The notes: generated by a model not told the origin, from the letters alone. Shown: positions 27,950 through 41,101, counted from the stretch's first letter. The stretch is DNA of 64,000 nucleotides from Gracilibacillus salinarum (GCF_022919575.1 NZ_CP095071.1:62001-126000), one strand, 5' to 3'. Program-made: numbers and translations.

Positions 27950-28552
27950 GTGGAATTTGATTGGATTTGGAAGGCAGTATTAATAATTGCACTTGGCTCG
28001 CTGCTTTTACGACTAGCAGGGAGAAAGTCCATCTCTCAAATGACGCTGACACAGACAGTGTTAATGATTGCAATTGGTTCTTTACTTATCCAGCCGGTCT
28101 CCGGAAAAAATATTTGGATTACATTTGCTGTTAGTGCTGTCTTAATACTTACTTTAATTGTTATGGAATTTATACAATTAAAATCAGATGCATTTGAAAC
28201 ATTTATTACAGGCAAGTCAGCGATATTGATTGAGAATGGGCAACTAAATGAAAAAAACTTAAAACGATACAGGCTTACGGTGGATTTGTTAGAGATGATG
28301 CTTCGTCAGCAAAATATTAATAAAATAAGCGATGTAGAGTGGGCAACTATTGAACCGAATGGAAAATTAGGCTGCCTCCTAAAACCGGATGCACAACCTG
28401 TGACAAAGGCAGATATGAAGTTACTAATAGAAGAAGTCCAGAAGTTAGATCCATCCTTTAAGCAACAACCACCACAAAATAAAAAAGAAGATATTTTTAA
28501 GGAAGTTGCAGATAAGAAACATCAGACTGCAATTCCGAAAAAACTGCAGTAA
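27950..28552 (+). CDS. DUF421 (YetF-family) membrane protein
   Basis: The start is GTG after AGAAAGGGTG. The 200 residues begin with three hydrophobic helices (about 9-22, 40-55 and 63-82), then a soluble region beginning SDAFETFITGKSAILIENGQLNEKNLKRYRLTVDLLEMM (YetF-type DUF421 domain, read in parts). Relatives are sporulation-linked membrane proteins of unknown function, some accompanying spoVA2 operons. It sits 28 bases after splB and may be read with it. Confidence 0.82.
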   Translation: MEFDWIWKAVLIIALGSLLLRLAGRKSISQMTLTQTVLMIAIGSLLIQPVSGKNIWITFAVSAVLILTLIVMEFIQLKSDAFETFITGKSAILIENGQLNEKNLKRYRLTVDLLEMMLRQQNINKISDVEWATIEPNGKLGCLLKPDAQPVTKADMKLLIEEVQKLDPSFKQQPPQNKKEDIFKEVADKKHQTAIPKKLQ

Positions 28553-28557
28553 ATACA

Positions 28558-28591
28558 AAGTAGGACCATGCCGAATGGCAGGTCCTACTTC
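28558..28591. terminator. Bidirectional terminator
   Basis: AAGTAGGACCATGCC and GGCAGGTCCTACTT form a strong stem between the convergent DUF421 and YteA-like genes. Confidence 0.82.
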
Positions 28592-28596
28592 CTTGG

Positions 28597-29286
28597 TTAA
28601 TCATACATAATGGAATTGACGTTATTTTCATCTAAATAGTCTTCATATTTTTCATGTGCCTCATTGACGCCAATATATTTTCCATCTAGACCAGCTAAGA
28701 GAAAGCCTTCAAGTTCTTCAACACTGCCAACCAGTTCCTCTGATTGATAATACATATGCGAGTAATCTTTTTCAGTATCATAAAAATCAGATACACCATC
28801 TGAAGAACCATATTGCTCAACATCTTGCCAGGCATCTTCGCCATCGTACATGGTGTAATCATTGTTTTCCAACTCTTGTTCATCGACATGAGAGTGGAGC
28901 AGATCTTCTTCTACCGGTCGATGATTATCAATATGCTGTTCTGCGTGTGTTTTGCAGCGTAGAGTCGTTGGCATTGCTGCTAAGCGTTCTTGATCAATTG
29001 CTCTGTGGCAAACTTCACACTGTCCATACGTTTTATTATTGATCGCTTGCAAAGCACGTTCGATATCTTCCAGTTCTTGCTTCTCATGTTCATTCAGTGC
29101 TATATCTTTTTCTCGCTCATATAATTCAGAGCCTGAATCGGCTGGATGGTTATCATAATTTGACAGCTCAGACGTTGATTCACGTTGAGACTGTTCCAGG
29201 TTAAAATGATCGGAAATGTGTTGCTGCAAAGATTGTTTCCTCTGGAATAATTCTTCCTGGCACAGCTGAAGTAGTTCATGATTCAT
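28597..29286 (-). CDS. YteA-like sporulation protein with DksA/TraR-type zinc finger
   Basis: The start ATG at 29286 is preferred over GTG 29298, which overlaps the ribosome site GGAGGTG. The 229 residues have a coiled helical N terminus and a zinc-finger region YGQCEVCHRAI...TLRCKTH, in which the fourth ligand is His rather than Cys. The C-terminal half is acidic, ending YEDYLDENNVNSIMYD. YteA is expressed in the mother cell in B. subtilis, but its role is unknown. Confidence 0.82.
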   Translation of the reverse strand: MNHELLQLCQEELFQRKQSLQQHISDHFNLEQSQRESTSELSNYDNHPADSGSELYEREKDIALNEHEKQELEDIERALQAINNKTYGQCEVCHRAIDQERLAAMPTTLRCKTHAEQHIDNHRPVEEDLLHSHVDEQELENNDYTMYDGEDAWQDVEQYGSSDGVSDFYDTEKDYSHMYYQSEELVGSVEELEGFLLAGLDGKYIGVNEAHEKYEDYLDENNVNSIMYD

Positions 29287-29490
29287 CACTTCAAGCACCT
29301 CCTTACGAGCTTAGTATGTCCATAACTCGCCTGATCCACAGATGAGGATTCTGGTAACGGAAGTGAATAATGTGAAAGAGAGGAGAGAAACTACAATTAA
29401 GATAAAATATTTAAAGCCAAACAACTTATATTGACATCACAAAGGTGGTGCTACATGACGTAATCTCTATTATAAGAGCCCATGCTAATA

Positions 29491-30190
29491 AGAAAAAACC
29501 GTGCATAACCCGCCCGGTCCTAATTGATTAAATTATATCCAACTACCTATAATATGAATTATATTAACTGGAGCTGTTTCACTTTGTGGCTATTTTGATA
29601 GTTATTATGTGCATAGCAAAGCTCCGGAAATAGGCTCCGCGTCCTGTGAGCACAGCTTCAGCTAGGCTACTACTTGAAAATGCTTCTTTGCTGCCTTGTG
29701 GCGAGGAAGCTTACTTCGAAGCAATGCATGCAGACACAGGCACAAATGAACTGGATCTACAGCTCGCGCTGATTCCACGGGAGTCTCCGCCTATTTCCTA
29801 CGCTTGAAGGAAGTGCTACAAATTATGTAACAGCAAAAAGCAGTCGTGCTAGGAATGTATCTCATCAATTATGGTGTGAATCTTGCAGATAGTGCTTCAT
29901 ATCCTAGCTGTCGAATAAATTGTGGAGCTATACATCAGCGGAGGCCAACCACGGAGACTCCCGCGGGATTGTGCAGGTGCTGGAGATCCACTTTGTGAAG
30001 CGTTCTTCTTCACAAAGTTAGCTCCAGCCGTGCCCCGCAGGACGCGAGTGGTTGGACGGAGCGGTATCATACCACACATATTTTTTCAAAATGACCACTA
30101 AGCTGCTAGTTTACATAATCCATATTATAGGAACTCATCTTCATGTTGAATATGATTACTGCTGTAACTGCACTTATATGCTTTTTTGAC
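29491..30190 (-). repeat. Intergenic hairpin-pair element, complete copy 5, on the minus strand
   Basis: The entire element is reversed: flank R (with GCATAACCCGCCCGGTCC) is on the left, inverted repeats are at 29548-29564 and 30113-30129, and flank L is on the right. Read on the minus strand the order is L, A (short tip), B (long tip), R, so A lies next to L. It fills the gap between the YteA-like gene and leuD. Confidence 0.88.
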
Positions 30191-30194
30191 TGAT

Positions 30195-30232
30195 AAAAAA
30201 AGCTAACTTCCTTATTAGAAAGTCAGCTTTTC
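30195..30232 (-). terminator. Intrinsic terminator of the ilv-leu operon
   Basis: Read leftward, AAAAGCTGACTTTC pairs with GGAAGTTAGCTTTT and ends in a T run, just after the leuD stop. Confidence 0.88.
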
Positions 30233-30234
30233 GA

Positions 30235-30819
30235 TTAGTCTCTTGCTGTTTCAAATTGATCGATTTTATCTGCGTGGGTTAGGGTGACGGCAATTTCGTC
30301 CCAGCCATTAAGCAGCATTTCGCGTTTGTAATCATCTAGATCGAACGATGCTTCAAAGCCTTGATTATCATATACTTTTTTGGATTCAAGATCCACTGTA
30401 AGATGATATTGTGCTGCTTCAGCATTATTGATAAGTGTGTGCACTTCATCTTCCGTTAATTTGACCGGAAGAATACCGTTTTTAGTACAATTGTTATAAA
30501 AAATATCAGCATAACTTGGTGCAATAATTACTCTAAATCCATAATCCTGCAAAGCCCAAGGTGCATGCTCACGGGAGGAGCCGCAGCCGAAATTCTCACC
30601 AGCGACTAAAATAGACGTTCCTTCATATTTTGACTGGTTTAAAGAGAAGTCGTCGCGTAAATCACCTTTTGAATCAAATCGCCAATTATAGAAAACGAAC
30701 TGGCCAAACCCTTGACGAGAAATACGCTTCAAAAATTGTTTCGGAATAATTTGATCTGTATCCACATTTGCTCTGTTTAGAGGAAAGACAAGTCCTTCAT
30801 GTTTACGAATTGGTTCCAT
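30235..30819 (-). CDS. leuD: 3-isopropylmalate dehydratase small subunit
   Basis: With LeuC it isomerises 2- to 3-isopropylmalate. The 194 residues start at ATG 30819 (a TTG one codon upstream is possible) after GGGGGTAAC. Motifs are NVDTDQIIPKQFLK, GENFGCGSSREHAPWAL and NNCTKNGILP. It is the last gene of the operon, 25 bases after leuC. Confidence 0.95.
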   Translation of the reverse strand: MEPIRKHEGLVFPLNRANVDTDQIIPKQFLKRISRQGFGQFVFYNWRFDSKGDLRDDFSLNQSKYEGTSILVAGENFGCGSSREHAPWALQDYGFRVIIAPSYADIFYNNCTKNGILPVKLTEDEVHTLINNAEAAQYHLTVDLESKKVYDNQGFEASFDLDDYKREMLLNGWDEIAVTLTHADKIDQFETARD

Positions 30820-30844
30820 CAATTGTTACCCCCTTTTTTATTTG

Positions 30845-32263
30845 TTAGCTTGGTGTTGGAACTTCTAAATGACGAACGTCAACAAAATGCCCTTTGATTG
30901 CCGCGGCAGCAGCCATTTCAGGACTAACAAGGTGAGTACGAGCACCTGTACCTTGACGGCCTTCAAAGTTACGGTTGGACGTAGATGCACAACGCTCACC
31001 TTCAGGTACGACGTCATCATTCATTGCCAGGCACATGCTGCAACCGGCATCACGCCATTCAAATCCTGCTTCTTTGAAAATGATGTCAATGCCTTCTTTT
31101 TCTGCTTGGGCTTTGACGCTGTGAGAACCTGGTACAACAATAGCACGTACGTTAGGATTTACTTGTTGACCTTTCACAATTTCAGACGCTTTTTTTAAGT
31201 CTGCAAGGCGGGAGTTAGTACAAGAACCGATGAAAACATGTTCAACAGGTACAGATGAAATGGGCTCTCCACCAGTTAATCCCATATATTCTAGAGCACG
31301 TTTGATTTCTTCTTTGTCATTGGCATTTTTTCCTTCATCAACGGTTGGTACGTTGGCGCTGACAGGGATACACATACCAGGATTCGTACCCCAAGTTACT
31401 TGAGGCTCGATTTCATTTGCATCGATCTCTACTTGTTCATCGTAAACAGCACCATCATCACTAGCTAATGCTTTCCACTCTTCTGCAAGCTGATCAAAGG
31501 CTTCTCCTTGCGGTACATGACGTTTGCCGCGAAGAAATTCAACAGTTGTATCATCCGGACTAATTAATCCGGCACGAGCGCCAGCTTCAATCGACATATT
31601 ACAAATGGTCATACGGCCTTCCATGGAAAGGTCACGGATTGCTTCCCCAGTATATTCCAGTACATATCCAGTACCAAACTTTACACCAAACTTGCCGATG
31701 ATTGCCAGAATTAAATCCTTTGCAGTAACACCTGTACCCAACTTGCCGTTAACTTTCACATTCAACGTTTTTGGCTTTTGCTGCCAAATGGATTGAGTAG
31801 CTAGCACATGTTCCACTTCACTAGTACCGATACCAAAGGCAAGAGCTCCGAAAGCTCCGTGTGTAGATGTGTGACTGTCACCACAAACAATCGTTTTTCC
31901 AGGTTGTGTTAATCCTAACTCCGGACCGATAACGTGTACGATACCTTGATCCGGATGATGGATATCTGCTAAAGGTACACCGAACTCATCACAGTTGGCT
32001 TTTAATGTTTCCATTTGTGTTTTGGAAACTTCATCCTTGATGACATTACGATGAATAGTAGGTACGTTGTGATCCATAGTGGCAAATGTACGATCAGGTC
32101 GGCGTACTTTTCGGTTGTTCATTCTTAATCCTTCAAAAGCTTGAGGAGAGGTAACCTCATGAACCAAATGTAAGTCAATATATAAAAGATCCGGTTTACC
32201 TGCTTCATGATGAACGATGTGTTTTTCCCAAATCTTTTCGATAATTGTTTTTGGCTTTCTCAT
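30845..32263 (-). CDS. leuC: 3-isopropylmalate dehydratase large subunit
   Basis: The 472-residue catalytic subunit carries the 4Fe-4S cluster. Motifs are [36 protein letters not shown] and [11 protein letters not shown], giving the three cluster cysteines. It is separated from leuB by 83 bases holding a strong hairpin. Confidence 0.96.
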   Translation of the reverse strand: MRKPKTIIEKIWEKHIVHHEAGKPDLLYIDLHLVHEVTSPQAFEGLRMNNRKVRRPDRTFATMDHNVPTIHRNVIKDEVSKTQMETLKANCDEFGVPLADIHHPDQGIVHVIGPELGLTQPGKTIVCGDSHTSTHGAFGALAFGIGTSEVEHVLATQSIWQQKPKTLNVKVNGKLGTGVTAKDLILAIIGKFGVKFGTGYVLEYTGEAIRDLSMEGRMTICNMSIEAGARAGLISPDDTTVEFLRGKRHVPQGEAFDQLAEEWKALASDDGAVYDEQVEIDANEIEPQVTWGTNPGMCIPVSANVPTVDEGKNANDKEEIKRALEYMGLTGGEPISSVPVEHVFIGSCTNSRLADLKKASEIVKGQQVNPNVRAIVVPGSHSVKAQAEKEGIDIIFKEAGFEWRDAGCSMCLAMNDDVVPEGERCASTSNRNFEGRQGTGARTHLVSPEMAAAAAIKGHFVDVRHLEVPTPS

Positions 32264-32294
32264 CTTTTTTCACTCCTTACATGCATAATGTGGT

Positions 32295-32345
32295 GCTAAA
32301 AGAGGGAAGAAGTATAAAAAATACTACTTCTTCACAAGTTTTAGC
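32295..32345 (-). other. Intercistronic hairpin between leuB and leuC
   Basis: On the minus strand GCTAAAA...GAAGAAGTA pairs with TACTTCTTC...TTTTAGC around a T-rich loop. There is no T run after the stem, so it more likely shields the 3' end of a processed upstream mRNA than terminates transcription. Confidence 0.72.
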
Positions 32346-32346
32346 A

Positions 32347-33417
32347 TTATTGGTTAATTGCCTTCACAATTAAATCTGTCATTTCAGACGTATTTACTAG
32401 AGTGCCATGCTCATTTTTTAAATCTGCCGTGTGATAGTTCTGATTAAGAACTGATTCAACAGCAACTTCAATCTCATTTGCTTCCTGGTTCATGTCGAAA
32501 GAATAACGAAGCATCATGGCTGAAGATAAAATCATGGCAACTGGATTGGCGATACCTTGACCAGCGATATCTGGTGCAGATCCGTGGGCGGGTTCATATA
32601 AACCAACACCATCCTCTGCAAGGCTGGCAGAAGGTAACATTCCCAGTGACCCTGTTAGCACGGAAGCTTCATCACTTAAGATATCACCAAACATATTTTC
32701 CGTTACGATTACATCGAATTGTGTCGGATTAGTGATCAGCTTCATTGCAGCAGCATCAACTAACACATGTTCAACTGTAATATCAGGGTATTCCGATTTC
32801 TTTTCTTCTACAATTTCACGCCATAATTTACTAGATTCCAACACGTTTGCTTTATCAACTGATGTTAGGTGTTTGTTACGTAATGCAGCACTTTGAAATG
32901 CTTTGTCAATAATTCGTTCCATCTCTCTTTTTGTATACGACAGTGTATCGACTACTGCATTGCCATTATCGATTCGTTCACTAGGCTGACCAAAATATAA
33001 ACCACCTGTCAGTTCTCTGACAATCAGCAAATCACTTCCTTGTATAATTTCTTCTTTCAGTGGAGAAGCGTGTAACAATTTGGGGAAGCCTTTGACAGGA
33101 CGAAGGTTGGCGTATAAATCAAGTGCTTTGCGAATGCCTAATAAGCCTCTTTCCGGTCGTAAATCAGATGGGTTATTATCCCATTTAGGACCGCCGACTG
33201 CACCTAACAAAACGGCATCTGCCTGTTTACAAGCTTCGACTGTTTCATCGGGTAGGGGAGTACCATGCTGATCAATGGCAACTCCTCCTATATCATAAGA
33301 TGAAAATTGAAATGTTCTGTTATATTTTTTACTTATTGCTTCCAGTACATCTTTGGCAGCGTAAATGACTTCTGCTCCAATACCGTCACCAGGAAGCAAG
33401 ACAATGTTATGACTCAA
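32347..33417 (-). CDS. leuB: 3-isopropylmalate dehydrogenase
   Basis: It oxidatively decarboxylates 3-isopropylmalate with NAD+. The start is TTG at 33417 after GGAGG; an ATG at 33435 overlaps the ribosome site and the leuA stop. The 356 residues contain LLPGDGIGAEV, VRELTGGLYFG, VTENMFGDILSDEASVL and YEPAHGSAPDIAGQ. Confidence 0.95.
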   Translation of the reverse strand: MSHNIVLLPGDGIGAEVIYAAKDVLEAISKKYNRTFQFSSYDIGGVAIDQHGTPLPDETVEACKQADAVLLGAVGGPKWDNNPSDLRPERGLLGIRKALDLYANLRPVKGFPKLLHASPLKEEIIQGSDLLIVRELTGGLYFGQPSERIDNGNAVVDTLSYTKREMERIIDKAFQSAALRNKHLTSVDKANVLESSKLWREIVEEKKSEYPDITVEHVLVDAAAMKLITNPTQFDVIVTENMFGDILSDEASVLTGSLGMLPSASLAEDGVGLYEPAHGSAPDIAGQGIANPVAMILSSAMMLRYSFDMNQEANEIEVAVESVLNQNYHTADLKNEHGTLVNTSEMTDLIVKAINQ

Positions 33418-33434
33418 TGGACTAACCTCCTGCA

Positions 33435-35997
<2,563 letters not shown>

Positions 35998-36035
35998 TCA
36001 AAATTTGTTTTTTCTATATAATAATTTAATTATTA

Positions 36036-36560
36036 TTAGCCTAGTAATGAAGAATAACTGCTGCCATCTTGTATGCTGGGCTGTTGGCCTCTGGCGAATG
36101 CTGTGACACCAGTTCTTGCTAATTCTTTGATGCCATATGGACGCAACAGTTCGATCAATGCTTCAATTTTTTCCGGCTTTCCGGTAACTTGAATCGATAA
36201 GCTGTCTTTACTCACATCGATTATAGAAGCACGGAATGGTTCAATAATCCCCTGTACTTCTGCACGAAGCTGACTGTTGCTGACTATTTTTATCAGTGCC
36301 AGTTCTCTGGCGACAATGGCTTTATCGGTAATATCAGATACTTTAATGACATCAATCTGTTTGTTCAGCTGTTTTGTTACTTGTTCTAATTTTTGAAAAT
36401 CTTCTACATCCACCACAAAAGTCATTTTGCTCATGCCTTCTGTTTCGGTTCTGCCAACGGAGATGCTTTCGATATTAAACTGGCGACGTTGAAGTAAACT
36501 GGTTACCCGATTGAGCACACCGCTGCGGTTTCTGACAGTGGCTGTTATGATTCGTTTCAT
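36036..36560 (-). CDS. ilvN: Acetolactate synthase small regulatory subunit
   Basis: The 174 residues contain an N-terminal ACT domain ([23 protein letters not shown]) that confers valine feedback, followed by the C-terminal regulatory domain. Its ATG overlaps the ilvB stop (ATGA), so the subunits are made together. Also called ilvH. Confidence 0.95.
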   Translation of the reverse strand: MKRIITATVRNRSGVLNRVTSLLQRRQFNIESISVGRTETEGMSKMTFVVDVEDFQKLEQVTKQLNKQIDVIKVSDITDKAIVARELALIKIVSNSQLRAEVQGIIEPFRASIIDVSKDSLSIQVTGKPEKIEALIELLRPYGIKELARTGVTAFARGQQPSIQDGSSYSSLLG

Positions 36561-38293
36561 GGTTTCACCCCGATCATTTCATTTAATCCTGTACCAGGTG
36601 CAATCATTGGGAATACATTCTCCTGTTGTAATACGCGTGCATCTACAACGACAGGCCCTTCATAATCAAATATTTCTGGGATAGCCTTGATAAATTCTTC
36701 TTGTGTTTTCACCTGTAATCCTTTCACGTTGTATGATTCAGCGAGTTTAACAAAATCAGGCTGAATGCTGAAAATGGACTGTGAATATCTTTCGGAGTAG
36801 AATTTCTCTTGCCATTGTCTAACCATTCCTAATGCTTGATTATTGACAATGATGACTTTTACAGGTAATCCCTTTTCTTGTAAGATGGACAATTCCTGTA
36901 ATGTCATTTGGAAACCACCGTCTCCAACAATTGCTACGACCGTTTCATCAGGTTTTGCAAGTTGTGCACCAATCGCGGCAGGGAAGCCAAAGCCCATTGT
37001 CCCTAATCCACCTGATGATACCCATTTGTCCGGTTTGTTGAACGTATAGAATTGAGCTGTCCACATTTGGTGCTGTCCAACGTCAGTTGTCACGATTGCA
37101 TTACCATCGGTTGCTTCATGTACTTGCTTGATAACCCATTGACCAATCATATCCTGGTCTGGTTTATTGAACCATAATGGGAAATTTTCTTTGTTCTCAT
37201 GAATGCGTACTAGCCAGTCATCATGTTCCGGCTGGGTGATTTCATGAGTCAATAACCTGATTAATGCTGCTTTTGCATCGCCAACAATCGGTATATCAGC
37301 AGGTACATTTTTGCCAATTTCTGCAGGGTCGATATCAATGTGCGCGACCGTAGCATTTGGTGCGAAGGAAGATAATTTTCCAGTTAACCGATCATCAAAT
37401 CGCGCTCCAATATTGATTAACAAATCACATTCATACAACGCGGTGTTTGCAGTGTATGTTCCGTGCATTCCGGCCATTCCCATGAATAATGGGTGATTAC
37501 CAGGGAAAGCACCTAATCCTAATAGGGTAGAAGTGACTGGAATAGAATACTTTTCAGCAAATTCCAACACTTCCTCTGATGCTTTCGCGAACAAAATGCC
37601 AGCACCTGTTAATAGGACAGGTTTTTTTGCGTTACTGATGGCATCAGCCAATTTCTTCGTTTGAAGTGGATTCGGTTTTGTATTCGGCTGATAACCAGGT
37701 AAATCTAATTCGATGTTTGGAGAGAAACTTTCTTCGATAATCTCTCCAGAAATATCTTTCGGCATATCAATCAGTACTGGTCCTGGTCGGCCTGTTGTTG
37801 CAATATGGAATGCCTCTCGGATAATCCGAGGTAATTGTTTAACATCTCGTACTTGGTAGTTGTGTTTTGTAATTGGGGTTGTAACACCCATTACATCAAC
37901 TTCTTGAAAAGCATCCGTTCCGATGACACCCTGAGCAACTTGACCAGTAATGATGATCATTGGCAGTGAATCAATCATCGCATCAGCAATCCCGGTAACT
38001 AAATTCGTTGCACCTGGTCCTGACGTTGCTACGACAACTCCTGGTTTACCTGAGACTCTGGCATAGCCTTCCGCTGCATGTATAGAACCTTGTTCATGTC
38101 GTGCAAGAATTTGATCAAAGGCATTTTGTGCTTTATACAAAGCATCAAAGATAGGTAATGCAGCTCCGCCAGGATAGCCGAATAATGTTTCAACACCTTC
38201 GTTGATCAACGATTCGACTAGTAGATCAGCACCTGTTCTGGGTTCTTTTCTTTCAGTGGCTGCCTGCGGGTCTTGCTTATGTGTTCTTTCCAT
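36557..38293 (-). CDS. ilvB: Acetolactate synthase large subunit
   Basis: This thiamine-diphosphate enzyme makes acetolactate from pyruvate and is the first enzyme of branched-chain amino acid synthesis. The 578 residues contain [32 protein letters not shown] with catalytic Glu, [12 protein letters not shown], and the ThDP/Mg motif [13 protein letters not shown]...NN. It is the first gene of the operon, behind the T-box leader. Confidence 0.96.
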   Translation of the reverse strand: MERTHKQDPQAATERKEPRTGADLLVESLINEGVETLFGYPGGAALPIFDALYKAQNAFDQILARHEQGSIHAAEGYARVSGKPGVVVATSGPGATNLVTGIADAMIDSLPMIIITGQVAQGVIGTDAFQEVDVMGVTTPITKHNYQVRDVKQLPRIIREAFHIATTGRPGPVLIDMPKDISGEIIEESFSPNIELDLPGYQPNTKPNPLQTKKLADAISNAKKPVLLTGAGILFAKASEEVLEFAEKYSIPVTSTLLGLGAFPGNHPLFMGMAGMHGTYTANTALYECDLLINIGARFDDRLTGKLSSFAPNATVAHIDIDPAEIGKNVPADIPIVGDAKAALIRLLTHEITQPEHDDWLVRIHENKENFPLWFNKPDQDMIGQWVIKQVHEATDGNAIVTTDVGQHQMWTAQFYTFNKPDKWVSSGGLGTMGFGFPAAIGAQLAKPDETVVAIVGDGGFQMTLQELSILQEKGLPVKVIIVNNQALGMVRQWQEKFYSERYSQSIFSIQPDFVKLAESYNVKGLQVKTQEEFIKAIPEIFDYEGPVVVDARVLQQENVFPMIAPGTGLNEMIGVKP

Positions 38294-38364
38294 TCCAATC
38301 CCTCCTAAATGTAAGATTTAATAAAAACCAACTCTTTTATATAGTGAGTCTTATTTTCTTTATA

Positions 38365-38690
38365 GATAGAAAAAAGGCCAATCCTTCCTTGCTTATGCTA
38401 GTTTAAATAGCAATAAACAAGGGAGAAAAGGCCTTTCTTTTCACGGTACCACCCTGATTCACAACATTCTCGCGAATATTGTCTTATGAAGCTGACAAAA
38501 AGCAGCTTCCATTTGATAACAGGTGTAGTGTACACCTGGTTGTGCTTACTAAGAAATACTTTTCGACACAACACTCTGGGATGAGTAATCGGAAAAGGGG
38601 GTATTACCAAGTTCCCACCAGCCTTGGCTCTCTTTGAATACCGGTTCCAAATCCTTTGTTCCCGTCAACGTTTTTCTATTTATCTTGTTA
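38365..38690 (-). promoter_or_regulatory. T-box leader of the ilv-leu operon, probably leucine-specific
   Basis: The antiterminator sequence AGGGTGGTACCGTG (38444-38457, minus strand) precedes a terminator of the CCCTTG/CAAGG and GGCC/GGCC stem ending in six T (about 38370-38435). Stem I shows AGAGAGCC and GGCTGGTGGGAAC. A CTC triplet at 38583-38585 stands where the specifier codon is expected, which would read tRNA-Leu, as in B. subtilis ilv-leu. Uncharged tRNA-Leu would allow read-through into ilvB. Confidence 0.9.
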
Positions 38691-38745
38691 TATTTTATAC
38701 TATACGATTGATACTATTCTGTCCACAGATTTTTTAAAAATAAGT

Positions 38746-38829
38746 AATTTTCTAAAATATCTGATTGACGACAATCATACAACCAAAATCCGATTTGGTC
38801 AACCGTTTTTTGCAAACTTTCTGATATTT
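38746..38829 (-). promoter_or_regulatory. Two CodY-box-like sites upstream of ilvB
   Basis: AATTTTCTAAAATAT (38746-38760) and AACTTTCTGATATTT (38815-38829) each differ from the CodY consensus AATTTTCWGAAAATT at three positions. CodY repression of ilv-leu is known in Bacillus. The matches are modest in an AT-rich region. Confidence 0.4.
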
Positions 38830-38964
38830 CAAACATTTATAATTTCGTAGGAAACGGTTACATTCTTGTGCTGATTCGGATTGCATCAAGGGGATAATTT
38901 TAAATTATTTTACACTGTCAGCTTCGATTTTGTATAATATGACAATGAGATAGGAGAGAAGGTC

Positions 38965-39441
38965 ATGACGCAATTATTTATCATTCCCTGTGGCAAAAAG
39001 AAAATTTGGGACAAAGAACCTGAATCGGGAGCTGTAAAGGCAAAAAACGCATATATTGGGGTGCTTCATCAATTATGTCGTCAATATGTCGATCATTTTG
39101 ATGGAGACTGGGTGATCATATCAGGAAAGCATGGCTTGCTACTGCCGAACGATACAGTTCCTGATAATTATGACCTCACATTTCGGAAAAATGATCCTCG
39201 TGTAGTGAGCGTTTCAACTTTACAACGTCAGTTTAAAGAGAAACACTTGCAATCGTATGACGATATAATTGCTTTGACTGGTAAAAAATATCAACCTTAC
39301 CTGGAAGAAGTTTTTGTCAAAGCAGAACGTATACAATATCCTTTGCATGGTGCCAAAGGAATCGGACATATACAAAAGTGGTTAAAAAATAGTATTGCAA
39401 CAAATTCACCCCTTCACGATAAAGGTATAGGAGATGAGTAA
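38965..39441 (+). CDS. DUF6884-type protein
   Basis: The 158 residues open with FIIPCGKKKIWD and include ISGKHGLLLPND and YDLTF, the pattern of DUF6884/DUF4433-neighbour proteins seen in bacteria and phages. Function is unknown. The fixed Cys and GKKK, and GKHGLL, look like an active site of a nucleotide or nucleic-acid enzyme, but this is inference. Its stop is immediately followed by the ATG of the oxidoreductase gene, so the two form an operon. The ribosome site is AGGAGAGAAGG. Confidence 0.7.
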   Translation: MTQLFIIPCGKKKIWDKEPESGAVKAKNAYIGVLHQLCRQYVDHFDGDWVIISGKHGLLLPNDTVPDNYDLTFRKNDPRVVSVSTLQRQFKEKHLQSYDDIIALTGKKYQPYLEEVFVKAERIQYPLHGAKGIGHIQKWLKNSIATNSPLHDKGIGDE

Positions 39442-40407
39442 ATGAAAGCATATGTCGTAAAAAACGCAGAACAACAATTATTGGAACATCCAGTAAGAGA
39501 ACCTGAAGAAGGACAGGTTCTGGTACGTGTAATAACAGCAGGTTTAAATCATCGCGACTTAAAAATGAAAGAACGAATTGGTTCCCAGGAGCAAGCTTAT
39601 CTGCTAGGTTCCGACGGGGCTGGTGTTGTAGAGGCGATAGGGGATAACGTATCACGATTTCAACTTGGAGATGAAGTGATTTTCAACCCGAGCTTAAACT
39701 GGTATAACAATGCTGATGCACCTCCTTCATCTTTCAAAATTCTGGATGGAACTTTTGCTGAATACCTGTTAATTTCAGAGGATTTTATTGAAGTGAAGCC
39801 GTCTCACATGAGCTGGGAAGAGGCAGGTGTTTTTGCATTATCCGCACTAACTGGATACCGGGCATTATTCACTCAAGGAAATTTGAAAAAAGGGGACACA
39901 TTGTTTATTCCCGGCGCAGGAGGTGGAGTGACCACTTTTATTATTCAAATGGCCAAGGCTGCAGGTGCACGAGTCATTACTACGTCTAGGGATGAAGAAA
40001 AGTTAGAGAAGGCTCGTCAGTTAGGATATGATAAAGGACTGCTAACGAGCGAAGATTGGGGAAGTGCGCTTGAAGGTGAACAAATAGATCTGGTAATTGA
40101 GAGTATTGGTGGCGCGACATTCAACAGGTCCTTAGAAGTTCTGAAGAAAGGTGGTCGTCTGGTGACCTTTGGATCTTCGACGGACGATCAATTTACTTTT
40201 AATCTTCGCCAATTTTTCTATGGACAGTATAAAATGCTAGGTTCAACGATGGGGAGCAGGGAAGAATTTCGAGATTTACTTCATTTCTGCGAAGTCAATA
40301 AATTAAAGCCAATTCTGGACAGAGGATATTGCTTAGATGAAATCGACGAAGCTTTTTCTTATCTTGCATCACAGCAACAGCTAGGTAAAGTTTATATAAC
40401 AATGTAA
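39442..40407 (+). CDS. Zinc-type alcohol dehydrogenase/quinone oxidoreductase family protein
   Basis: The 321-residue medium-chain dehydrogenase has a GroES-like N-terminal domain (AGLNHRDLKMKERIG, GSDGAGVVEAIG) and a Rossmann domain with PGAGGGVTTFIIQMAKAAGA. It lacks the four structural-zinc cysteines, so it resembles zinc-independent quinone oxidoreductases such as YogA. The substrate is unknown. It is tightly linked to the DUF6884 gene. Confidence 0.82.
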   Translation: MKAYVVKNAEQQLLEHPVREPEEGQVLVRVITAGLNHRDLKMKERIGSQEQAYLLGSDGAGVVEAIGDNVSRFQLGDEVIFNPSLNWYNNADAPPSSFKILDGTFAEYLLISEDFIEVKPSHMSWEEAGVFALSALTGYRALFTQGNLKKGDTLFIPGAGGGVTTFIIQMAKAAGARVITTSRDEEKLEKARQLGYDKGLLTSEDWGSALEGEQIDLVIESIGGATFNRSLEVLKKGGRLVTFGSSTDDQFTFNLRQFFYGQYKMLGSTMGSREEFRDLLHFCEVNKLKPILDRGYCLDEIDEAFSYLASQQQLGKVYITM

Positions 40408-40412
40408 AAAAA

Positions 40413-40449
40413 GGTTCCGGTCAACTTATTGATCGGAACCTTTTTTTTA
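40413..40449 (+). terminator. Intrinsic terminator
   Basis: GGTTCCGGTCAA pairs with TTGATCGGAACC, followed by eight T. Confidence 0.93.
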
Positions 40450-40732
40450 GTAATGAAAGGAAGTAATGGTACAGTTAAACAGTTTATATCAGCTGGTGTT
40501 TTTAATACATTTTACAGCGATGTTAATAGCGGCTGTAGTAAGAAGAATGCTTGTGCTTTAAAACAATACTCGAAAAAGGGATATCTTCAGTTGTAAGAAA
40601 GATTACGATGGAAGCAAATACCCGAAGCAGCTCCAACCTTAATCAGATTTTTGCACAAAACCAATCTCGTCCGTATCTCAATTCAAAAAATGGCTTGCAA
40701 CAAAATGACATTCAATCATTGATCTCACTCTA
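40450..40732. other. Gene-free gap after spoVAE
   Basis: Nothing convincing is seen. A 48-codon frame from 40453 on the plus strand has no ribosome site. The minus strand shows only short broken frames, so this may be decayed DNA. Confidence 0.5.
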
Positions 40733-41083
40733 TTATCCTTTTGCCTTGAAGAAGATTGCGCCGATCATACCAAATATAATTGCAGAGGAGATACCGGCAC
40801 TTGTAACTTCAAACATTCCTGTTACAACTCCAATGATCCCGTGTTTTTCCGCTTCAGCAAGGGCTCCATGCACGAGAGAGTTTCCAAAGCTTGTGATTGG
40901 AACGGTTGCACCTGCGCCGGCAAAATCTATTAGTGACTCATATAAGCCGAAGCCATCCAAAATAGCACCTGCTACTACTAGAATGCTTAATGTATGACCA
41001 GGTGTCAATTTAGCTACATCGAATAATAACTGACCAATTACACAAATCAGTCCTCCTACGAGAAATGCCCAAAGAAATACCAT
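40733..41083 (-). CDS. spoVAE: Stage V sporulation protein AE (SpoVAEb type)
   Basis: The 116-residue membrane protein of the forespore inner membrane dipicolinate channel starts [18 protein letters not shown] and contains [21 protein letters not shown], shared with SpoVAC. Four hydrophobic segments are visible. It is the last gene of the operon, 18 bases after spoVAD. Confidence 0.93.
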   Translation of the reverse strand: MVFLWAFLVGGLICVIGQLLFDVAKLTPGHTLSILVVAGAILDGFGLYESLIDFAGAGATVPITSFGNSLVHGALAEAEKHGIIGVVTGMFEVTSAGISSAIIFGMIGAIFFKAKG

Positions 41084-41101
41084 TTATCTTCACCTCGATC
41101 C

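Noticed and set aside
40453..40599. A 48-codon ORF after the oxidoreductase terminator
   Set aside because: It starts inside the terminator T run with no ribosome site; composition is not convincing.
40551..40997. A 148-codon plus-strand ORF next to spoVAE
   Set aside because: Its second half is antisense to spoVAE, it has no ribosome site, and the first part is not protein-like.
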